A DNA stretch of 64,000 nt, taken from assembly GCF_003573695.1 (NCBI RefSeq), contig NC_039359.1:156976210-157040209 (forward strand), written 5' to 3'. Positions 55,172-64,000 of the stretch are shown here, in pieces (the stretch's first letter is position 1; each line of letters opens with the position of its first letter). The translations under genes were made by a program, and so were the position numbers. A model generated the notes under the pieces. It was given only the letters and a program-made list of their open reading frames with translations, searched no databases and had not been told where the DNA came from. This stretch comes from Papaver somniferum. Taxonomy: Eukaryota > Streptophyta > Magnoliopsida > Ranunculales > Papaveraceae.

Positions 55172-58100
55172 CTCTACACAACTCAAGTTGGGTCAGAGAT
55201 TATCTTAACTCAAAAGTTTTGCATCTTCCATTTTTAGGGTCTGACCATTGTTCTTTATTATTAATAACTGATAGTTTTGTGCCAAGACAAAGTAAAGGTT
55301 GGAAGTTTTTTATATGTTGGTTACAAGATTCCACATGTGCTGATTTAATCTTAAACACGTGGACTTCTACACCAACAAACATGGATCTCAATGCTAAGTA
55401 AGGAACAATGAGAAGGCAATTATCAAAATGGAATAAACAGCATTTTGGTAGTGTTCATTCTAATGTTCAACACTTACTTGCTTCTCTTTCTCAGCTACAA
55501 GCAAAACCGTTTTAGTGATACTATTTCGGAAGAAATAAGTGATACTATTCGAGAACTTGAGTACTGGAAAAGGATTGAAGCGGATTTTTGGAATCAAAAA
55601 TCAAGAGATCATTGGGTCCAATATATGGATAATAACACGCGTTATTTTCATACTAGAGCAAATAGAAGAAGGGAAGGGAACCACATTACTTTTCTGAAAG
55701 ATGGCAATGGACACTGGTGTTACTCTATGGAGAGCCTTGAAAAGCTTCTTACATCACATTTTCAATCTATAGCAACTTCTACCAATCCAGAATTCCAGCA
55801 GGACTCTTTTGATTTAATTAGGACAATAATTACAACTGAGGAAAACCAATCCTTGATCTCTGTTCCATCAGCGGATGAAATTTATGAATCTTTAAATACT
55901 ATACCTAGTTGGAATGCCCCGGGGCTTGATGGGTTCCCTGCCGGATTCTTTCAAACTCAATGGTCTATAGTTGGCAAGGATATTATTCATTTAGTGCAAC
56001 AATTTTTCCTCACTAAATATCTACCACCCCATCTTAACCAAACCACTACATGTTTGATACCTAAAACCCATCACCCTTCAACTCCAAGTGATTACAGGCC
56101 AATTGGGCTTTGTAATATAACCTATAAAATAATCTCTAAGTTATTAGTACTTAGAATGAAACCACTAATGGATAAGATCATTTCCCCTACTCATGCATCT
56201 TTTGTTCCTAAAAGATATATAAATGACAATATTTTTGTGGCTCATGAATTGATTCACTCAATAAAGAAATCACAGAAAAAGCAAGGTCTAGTAGCCCTCA
56301 AGCTAGACATGTCAAAGGAATTCGATCGAATTGAATGGCATTTTGTTGATAGGATGTTAACTTCTTTGGGTTTCTGTGAAGAATGGAGGATAATAGTACA
56401 ACAATGTATTTCAACTACATCTATCTCAGTCCGACTCAATGGTAATCTGTGTAATCCCTATATGCCTACTAGAGGACTTCGACAGGGTGATCCACTGTCC
56501 CCATATTTATTCATAATATCCATGGAATACTTCACAAGATCCCTAATGCATGCTGAGTCTATAGGCTTAATAAAAGGTATTCAAGCAACTAATAAATCCA
56601 TAGCTATTAATCATCTTCTTTTTGCGGATGATTGTATGTTATTCTTCCATGCCTCTGATAAAGGAATTCAACACATAAAAGAGATCCTTCACAAGTTCAG
56701 TCTGTTTTCAGGAGAAATCATCAACTTCAGTAAATCATCAGCATTTATTGCAGGAGATATAACCCCTGAACACAAACAAGGAATCTTAAATAGTCTGGGA
56801 GTTAAACAACTGATAAATGCATACAAATATTTGGGTCTTCCCATTCTTTTAGAGAAGTCTAAAACTAAATCTTTTGCTTCAGTAAAAGACTCTTATGAGC
56901 ACAGAATTCAAGGATGGTGTTCTAAAACATTAAATTTGGCGGTAAGAACTACACTTATACGATCAGTATTAGATGCTATGCCAGCTCATTATATGAGTAA
57001 TTTCATACTACCAAAGACTCTTATTACTGAACTTAAATTAATTCAGAGGAAGTTTTGGTGGGTCCATAAAAAAATAGGGGTTATAATCCAATTGCTTGGA
57101 ATTCACTCTGCTTACCGAAGGAAGAAGGAGAGTTAGCCTTTAGAAATCTAGAGTTATATAAAAAAGCTCTTATGATCAAGTTAGCATGGAGACTGTGTAC
57201 CGAAGAGGATAAGCCTTGGACTCGACTCATGAAGGCCAAGTACTCTCCTTTTTGTAGCTTTCTTCATCTTCAACAAAATCATAATAATAGCACTTGGATC
57301 TGGAAAGTCTTAGAGGAGGGTCTCATTTATGTAAGACAATTCCATAGGTGGGATGTGAGATGTGGTACAAAAACCTTGGTGTCGTGTGATAAATGGGTGA
57401 GAGGTTTACATACACCCCCCCTTCCTAAATCAAACTTCTTAGAACCTATTCGAATAGTTTATGTATCAGATCTAATGTTACAAGAGCCAAGAAGATGGAA
57501 TGACCAACTAATACGTAGAGTTTTCCCAGAGGAAACTAATACTTAAGATGCCACTAGTTCAGCAAGGTACAAACAAATTAATATGGGAGCTGAGTAGAAC
57601 ATGTGAGTTCACTGTCAAGTCAACCTATAAAGAATTACTAAGACAGTCAAGAAAATTGAATGCTCAAAGAAGCTCTGGAATTCCTACCCAAGTGTGGAAA
57701 AGCTTATGGAAAACAAAGGTTCCGCACAAGATTAAAATATTTATTTGTAAGTGCTTAAGAGATATTGTGCCAACAAAAGATAAATTACATAGGGTAAACC
57801 ACAATGTAAACCCAGTATGCTCCAGATGCTCTCAACATGCAGAAACCATAGATCATCTCCTACTTCATTGCGATTACTCAAGATCGGTATGGTTCAGAAT
57901 AGATGTTAATATTTATAGCTTACAGCACAACAGTATTGCCTTTAAAGGTTGGTTAAGCTCTTGCTTACTTAAAGCAGACAGTAAAGACTCCACTTGGGCT
58001 TCCATGATCATGATAACTGCCTGGTTCATCTGGAAAAATAGATGTCTCACAGAGTTTGAAAATAAAGTATCAAACTTGCAGTCGACAATTCACTCTATAA

Positions 58101-58649
58101 AGTATATGATTAATCAGTGTACAACAGAGAACTTACCTAATAAAGAGACAATGGTGGTATGCTGGTCTCCACTAGTGGGTGATATTATTAAAATTAATAT
58201 GGATGCATCACTGGATAGCAATAACTCTCATATTGGCATTGGTTTAATCATGCGCAATTCTACAGGAAACTGTGAAGGCATCAGAGGGAGGATCGTTAAT
58301 GGAGGAATAGATCCAGAGCATGCCGAGTGTCTATCCTTTAAAGAATCAATCAACTGGGCTAGAAAAGCAAAGCTGACAAAGGTGGTGTTTGAAGGTGATT
58401 GTGTCAATCTAATCAACTATGTGAAGTCTGCCAAATCTTCAGTCCACTGGACGAATGATAGCATTGTATATGAAATAAGGAAGCTTTTATCTTGTTTTTT
58501 TTTTGACAAATGTTATATATGTTAAGCGGCAGGCAAACAATACAGCACATGTAATTGCTAACAAAGCTAGAACTAGCAAAACTTCTTTTGATTATCATTG
58601 TCAAATTCCTGATGTTTTCATAAAGGAAATCAGGGAAGACAAATGTTAG
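55172..58649 (+). pseudogene. LINE ORF2 second part: end of endonuclease, reverse transcriptase, zf-RVT, RNase H
   Basis: It opens with the endonuclease end (HLPFLGSDHCSLLL, SDH motif). RT motifs run from about 55880: WNAPGLDGFPAGFFQ, RPIGLCNITYKIISK, SFVPKR, LDMSKEFDRIEWHF, GLRQGDPLSPYLFI and LLFADDCMLFF with the FADD active site intact. The zf-RVT part is FTVKSTYKEL ... VWKTKVPHKIKIF ... CSRCSQHAETIDHLLLHC (57800-57880). RNase H starts INMDASLDSN (58195) and ends KRQANNTAHVIAN (about 58540), to the TAG at 58647. Frameshifts fall near 55440, 57070 (A-run), 57546 and 58495 (T-run). It was once a complete plant L1 ORF2 C-terminus and is now defective. Confidence 0.9.
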
Positions 58650-60073
58650 GCCAGTCTATGCTAGCTGTAGATCTTTTTTCTAATATAAGTATTTTTGCAT
58701 CAAATTTTTTTTTTTCTAAATGATGTCTGTTGTGCTGCAGAATCTGGGAAACCTCCTATATCGAACACAGTACCATCATAGAGATAGAGAGGCGTGAGAG
58801 AAAAAGATTTTATAAAAAAATAAAATGTTTGTCCAAAAGCTAATTAATGGATTCCTCTTTGTTTATTTTCTTCTACTTTCATTACAAATTCCATTATTTG
58901 AATACTTAAATAATTTTACCAATTGAACTCTTTCCTAAATTCCTTGTCGACTTAGTTTTAAATATATAGTACAAGAAAACAATGATCATTTGGTGTCCGA
59001 GAAACCTCATTTTCGTGTTGGACTGGCTTGGGTGGGAACTTCTTTTTAATGGCCTCTCACTATTGCTAGTGTCTATGGGTTTCTCAAGAAAAGATCTTGG
59101 GCGAAAATACTTGCTTGGTTTATGGTGTTTCCGCTTTTACTAGTTTGGTACGTATTTTCCTCCTCATATTTTTAAATTTTTTCAACACATAAGATATGTA
59201 AATTTTTATTCAAGTTATTTTCTTTTTAGGTTGCGATATTTTCGGATAAAAAGATAGAGATTACATGGACTTCAAGATCTTTGAAATACAACTAAAAGGT
59301 ACTAACAAAAAGTAACCTGTGAAGACAAATGACGAACAACCAACAACAGCACCAAGCAATCCGAAGATTGAAAGAATGGTTTTGGGATTACAATCCAACC
59401 ATTTTGATAAGGTTTTTTCTTCTTGAAAAAGATTTCTACTCATAAAAATATGAGAGTAATATGCCCAAATCCTTGAATCTTGATCACCACACTTGAACTT
59501 CCACCAAAAATCTCCATTTAAATCATAAAGAAAAGTCATGAGAGCGGATAGAGAGAATCTCCATAAAGGAGAAGACATAAGCAAAAAGGGAAAAAAAAAA
59601 CACAAGAACACCATAAAATCTCCTAAAAACAATGGAAATTGAAGCAAAAACTAAAACAAATTTAACCTAAACTACTAGCTATCAAAAATATAAGAAAAAA
59701 ATAAAGAAACATGCTCAAATTTAGCCCAAAATGAACTAGATATGAGCAGTAAGCTTTAATGGTAGTGGAGGTGTTTTGGGTTTTGAGAAGGAGCTAGAGA
59801 GGAGAGATAAGAGAGAGAAAAGCTAAAAGAAACATTTTATCTCGTGGGATTTCTTTCTTGATTCTAGTCTTAAACGCGGAGTGAAAGATGAACTCAACCC
59901 ACCTCACTCCAATACCTCATCTGTATGCATTCATCTATCTTATTCCTATTTTTGTTGATTAATCTCTTGAAAGTGTGAAAATATTAACTCTTTGTGATGA
60001 ACCAAATTCAACTCTTAGATATCCCTGCTGGTTTAGCCCACCTAGATTATCAATCCTGCTTCCTTTCAATCTC
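58650..60073. other. Unassigned intergenic sequence
   Basis: The first part is the 3' flank of the LINE. The 128-codon minus ORF at 59261-59647 has hydrophobic stretches but no recognisable family, and I do not support it as a gene. Confidence 0.4.
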
Positions 60074-60960
60074 GGTATGGGTTGTTTGATCACTCGGCTA
60101 GAGTGTTTTTCAATTAATCTTTGCATTGGTTACTGAATACATGCATAGCATCTCCCAATATGATAATAATACTCTCAATAGATATCATGAAGAGACATAA
60201 AAGAATTGCAACCAATGCACTACAGAAGACTGACATTCACTTTATGATTGCAATATAGTTAGAAGAGTGCTTTTGTTAAAGTACAGAATTGCTAGAGTTA
60301 CAAATATACGGGGTTTAAACATGGGAGTAGCAGTGAATTATTTAGAAGAGTGATTTTGTGTACTTGTTTGATTTTGAATTATGTGTAATGCAAGATTACA
60401 GAATCACAGATTTTTTTTTTTATACACACAGAAACTTGGACTAAACTATACGATGTTGCATTTGCGAGTGCATTGTGTAACTTTTGTTTTGATATCATGC
60501 TTATTGGGTTTCTAAAGAATGGTGGAATTATGTTCAAGATTACATGTGGCATACTTTTATATAATCCAAACGCAATTATTGGCCTGGGAAGAAGGTAAAA
60601 GTGAGAAATCACTAGAATCTTGAAGAAGAATATGCCTAAGAAGAGAACAAGTGAATACACAATTTAGTTCTTGTTATTTGTGAAATTCTTCAGTAATTCT
60701 TATTCATTTATTCTTTATTTCATATATTAGAACTTAAAAACGTAAAAACATCATAGGTTAAATATGGGTTGTATCGTCTTATAGAAATAATCTTGTTATT
60801 TAGAGACTTTGAGTTATCTTTTCGTCATCAATTTTGTGGTTGAACCATGTAATTTCATGAAGTTCTGCAACAGTAGTAAGAGTCATGCATGTATATGCAA
60901 TAACTATCTCTCGATGTAACTATCATTATGCACGTTTATAGTTATTGCAGTATCACTTTT
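60074..60960 (+). pseudogene. Decayed copy of the F-box gene 3' half and 3' flank
   Basis: It aligns with about 39585-40450: ACTCTCAATAGATATCATGAAGAGA, GCAAGATTACAGAATCACAGA, AAACTTGGACTAAACTATACGATGTTGCATTTGCGAGTG, GGGAAGAAGGTAAAAGTGA and the 3' flank word GTAAGAGTCATG. It has internal deletions and a T-run insertion with TATACACACAG (60410-60431). No F-box part is present. It preserves enough flank to show that this was a DNA duplication and not a retrocopy. Confidence 0.8.
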
Positions 60961-61859
60961 ACATCTACCGTTTATTTTTACTTATTTGCAGTAACTAGCG
61001 AGTATGTGTTTTATTGATAATTTTTGTCTTTTCCCCCTTAAGGATTGGGAATAGAGAGATGCAATTTGCATTCCAGCTGAATCCTTTGAATGCTGATAAA
61101 ATGACGAGGGTATCGAATACACCACAATCTTTTTGATATCAACCTACACGGATATAACTTGTATAATCTTACTGAAATAGTAACTACCAAAATATTCTTT
61201 CAATAAGGTATACTTGGTAAATAGTTTGAGTTCAAAATAATAAATAACAAATTCTCTGTCATAGATTTTGATACTTCAAAAATATAAATGCTAACTGAAG
61301 ATTCAAATAAATAATAAAGAAAATAAATACAGGTGAAAATTATGATAGAAAAATTGAAAAATAAAAGACTAACAATTACATGACTCTCCCTTTTGTTATT
61401 AACAGTTATGGTCATTTGAGTAGTTTGTATTTCCTCAAGCATGACATTCTTAGTGTTGAAAGAAGAACGCTGAATCGGTTGATAGGAGGAGTTTCAAAAC
61501 TTCGAAGTTGTTCTCCTAATCTAGAATTATCGGTTAAATGTCTTCAAAAATACCACCATACAAGAAATCCATATTAATTAATAGCTACTCCATCTTTATG
61601 AGGGACAAAAGCAGTAGTTTTCATTGCTTTCATTTAATTCTTCTTAGAAATTGGAGTATCATTGTTTATCTTCAAAATATGATTGTTTTTATTACCACCT
61701 AATTTCTTAAGAAAGTAAAATTCATCATGAGTTGTAACAAGAAAAGTAGCCGCATCTTTGCAAACATGCTTAGAATTATTAATTACATAACATTCGGGGT
61801 ATATATATGTTATGAGGTTATTTCTCATAATAGAATATTGCAAAACCGGCATTAGTAAG
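60961..61859. other. Unassigned intergenic sequence
   Basis: AT-rich, with no ORF above chance and no repeat that I can name. Confidence 0.4.
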
Positions 61860-62350
61860 AGACTTCACGCATATATCTTTAAGGAATTAGTGAGATCAAT
61901 CGGCACACAATTTTTTGCCGGATCTCCGACTACCAGAATAGCTTTTCAGGTTATATGGTTTTGACTTCATCCATTATCTCACCCAACTTTCGAGTTGCAT
62001 CTACATTCATGTGTTCAGAAAGTAAAGCTTTAAGTTGGATCCAAAAATATTGAAAACACCAATCAATACTAGTGTATATGTTGTAAGGATTGTAATCAAC
62101 CAGAACTAGAAGGTTTCTATTAACACTGCAGGGTTCATCAAAAACTTAATTTAGAGTAATCCAATTACTGAATTTAAAAACCAATCAAAGATGCTTCTCA
62201 TGCAGTGAAGTTTATGCATTTCTCCACAGCTTTGTGACTCTGGCTTCAATGATAATATTACCAATCAAACACGCTTCTCATTTAGTATCTTCAGAGGTGT
62301 CACCTAGTTGAAAAGTATCATTCTTAAACTTCTCTACAAGATCGGTGACT
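61860..62350 (-). pseudogene. LINE ORF1-like fragment (DUF4283 region), decayed
   Basis: The minus-strand translation gives LVEKFKNDTFQLGDTSEDT, CLIGNIIIEARV, FDEPCSVNRNLLVLVDYNPYN, FQYFWIQLKALLSEHMNVDA and TRKLGEIMDEVK in shifting frames with stops. These resemble the N-terminal DUF4283 domain of plant LINE ORF1 or zinc-knuckle proteins. No zinc knuckle is seen to the left. Confidence 0.6.
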
Positions 62351-64000
62351 TGTTAGAGTTTTTTACCTCTATTTTTGTAAGATGAGTGCAAGTGAAAGAA
62401 TTAAGAAAAAGGGCTTTGATAAGGATTGGAATATTATTATATTTGTTGAAAATAGTTGTCAAACTTTTGTTGCGAATATTATGCCTCATTGAAATATTTG
62501 GAGGGAGATGATGATTGAAAGAAAGGTAAGTTTGGTAGTTGTCAAAATTCCAAAGGAGGAGAATAAGGAAAGAAAAATTCAAAATACAACTGGTTATACC
62601 AAGTTTGAAAATATTTAGAAAGTGGGATTTAATTTTCTGGATTGGTTCGGAGCTGATACAGGTGATGTCCTTCAACATGGATTTCATACGGGTATAGTTG
62701 CATGCTTAGTTATGACATCATTAAATATCACATATATATGTTAGTTAGGACTTCAATATACAATTCGATCCTTAAAATAAGAAAATTCATGTTGCGATTC
62801 ACCATTTCACAACCTTGCATATGGTTAATACTCCCTTTACAAGTATAAAAAAAAATACTCAGCAAACGCTTTAAGCACTATGAAAAAGGCAGCCGCCATT
62901 AGGGCTGAAGCAAGATGTAAACATATATGAATAAGAGAAAAATTAGTTAGACATAAGATAAAAAATAAACAAAGAAATGAAGAAAATAAAAATTCTAAAA
63001 GTGTAACAAGAGTAGAAAAGAGGGATCAAATCACACATAAAGCAATAAAATGTAAGAAAGATTAACTGGAAGAAGAATTCACTGTATTTCTTAATCAACA
63101 AGTAGAATCCTTTGTGGTAAATCTTACTATTCATTTGAAAACCTATTAGTGATCAATGACATTCACTGTCTAAATCAAGTTTTTCTTAGCAAAGTTTCTG
63201 GGATTTTTGTTTTTCGAACTTTTCTTTGGTAGGCGTACATCTACTCTTATAATTCGTATCCGCTTCGTATTTTGGGATACTATTTAATGGTTTGGATGCA
63301 ATCGCGATGGATATAAGAATTTTTTTTTTCTTTTGGTAATATTTGATATTTTGGATGTGAATTCAGACAGATATACAAGTTTTCGGACATCCATTGAATT
63401 GATTACTCTTATTGTTAAAATAAATAAAAATAAAAACTAGCTACTTGATAAACTAAGGGACAAAAAATATTATTGATAATTTAAGGGCTAAAAACAGTAA
63501 ACATTGGAATCGAGATGTAGTTCCGACGAATTCTCTATTTTCCCGCCAAAAACATCTAAATATGACGAGAACAACATGTTGAATTCTATTACCAGACGCC
63601 AACTCGTACCCAGAATGAAGATTATTACCATTTAGAAGCATCGCCAGATCCTGAATCTTCATCATCAACTGGTAATTCGAGATCTAGATATGACGAATCC
63701 TCAACTTATCTGCCAAAGACACCCGATTCTGATTGTCTCACTCCTTTTACAACTTCATCTTCAATTACCTTTGGGTTTCTAAAGTACTTAATCTTGTTTT
63801 GAAACCTTGTTAACCAGGTTACAAAATTTTCTCCAAGGTAACCGCTCGGTATAAGAGTATGTGACAGGAATTTCTCGTTTGTTCTCTCGGAATCAGCTTA
63901 CAGTTTATAGTTTCCTTCATTGAAATATTATCTAGTAGTATATAAGTTAGTATATAAATATTACAAAAACTAGTAAAAAAACATAACAAAACTAGATAAT
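62351..64000. other. Unassigned sequence at the right end
   Basis: No recognisable gene. ORFs at 62334-62687, 62943-63134 and 63453-63668 have no domain and typical AT-rich random composition. The 63490-63800 stretch is slightly richer in GC and could be the edge of a gene beyond the window, but I cannot show it. Confidence 0.35.

Larger units (their letters stand above)
43460..58649 (+). mobile_element. L1-type LINE, 5' truncated, interrupted by Athila-like element E
   Basis: The pieces 43460-44043 and 55172-58649 join in frame across the CTCTA duplication of element E. The combined coding sequence has the plant L1 ORF2 order: apurinic endonuclease, reverse transcriptase, zf-RVT, RNase H. 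ORF1 and the N-terminus of the endonuclease are missing; the element starts about 50 bp from the tRNA-Lys gene. I see no clear poly(A) tail or target duplication at the 3' end. Confidence 0.85.

Noticed and set aside
59261..59647. 128-codon minus ORF with hydrophobic stretches, considered as a membrane protein gene
   Set aside because: No recognisable family, no homologous copy in the window and AT-rich composition; not supported as a gene.

Overview
This window looks like heterochromatic or intergenic DNA of a flowering plant nuclear genome, most likely a eudicot. It is AT-rich and packed with nested LTR retrotransposons (Athila-like and Tat-like Ty3/gypsy, SIRE-like Ty1/copia), plant L1-type LINEs and small non-autonomous TIR elements. 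The only host genes I can support are one cytosolic-type tRNA-Lys(CTT), one broken F-box gene and a degraded second copy of that F-box gene. I cannot fix the species; a poppy-family genome is only a guess. Nothing bacterial, organellar or CRISPR-like is present.

Region 1 (1-25866) is a stack of insertions four layers deep that can be unpicked base by base. The outermost layer is a non-autonomous Athila-like element (A) with its 5' LTR end and internal ORF at 818-3474 and its 3' part and 3' LTR at 22755-25866. It was split by a gag-only copia element (C, 3475-22754, minus strand, TSD GGATG). C was split by a Tat-like element (D, 6228-16692, plus strand, TSD ATTAT/ACTAT). D carries gag-protease on the plus strand and, on the opposite strand, a degraded gene with five small GT-AG introns. 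One exon of that gene holds a solo Athila-like LTR (11902-13429, TSD GTGAT). A separate 608-bp hAT-like element (23293-23900, TSD TGTACAAC) sits in the 3' part of A. The left edge (1-817) is the 3' end of another Tat-like element inserted into the 5' LTR of A.

Region 2 (25867-34463) contains copia LTR fragments in opposite orientations, a copia gag fragment, and a second member of the non-autonomous Athila-like family (B, 27580-33389, minus strand). The single long ORF of B is an intact homologue of the broken ORF in A.

Region 3 (34464-43411) holds three small TIR elements (34669-35891, 36055-37196, 37203-38739). Each has its own array of a short motif in both orientations, and the third is inserted inside the target duplication of the second. 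After them come an F-box pseudogene (39036-40117), a LINE 3' fragment (41945-43190) and the tRNA-Lys gene (43339-43411, minus).

Region 4 (43460-58649) is an L1-type LINE whose endonuclease region is interrupted by an Athila-like element (E, 44044-55171, minus strand, perfect CTCTA TSD). E has near-identical 1.53-kb LTRs and recognisable gag, PR, RT, RNase H and IN, all broken by frameshifts or stops.

Region 5 (58650-64000) is mostly unrecognised sequence with a decayed copy of the F-box 3' half (60074-60960) and a LINE ORF1 (DUF4283-like) fragment (61860-62350, minus).

The pieces do not form a host pathway. They interact as parasites: E or relatives could have supplied proteins in trans for the pol-less A and B, because these elements share LTR ends, PBS-leader and PPT regions with E.
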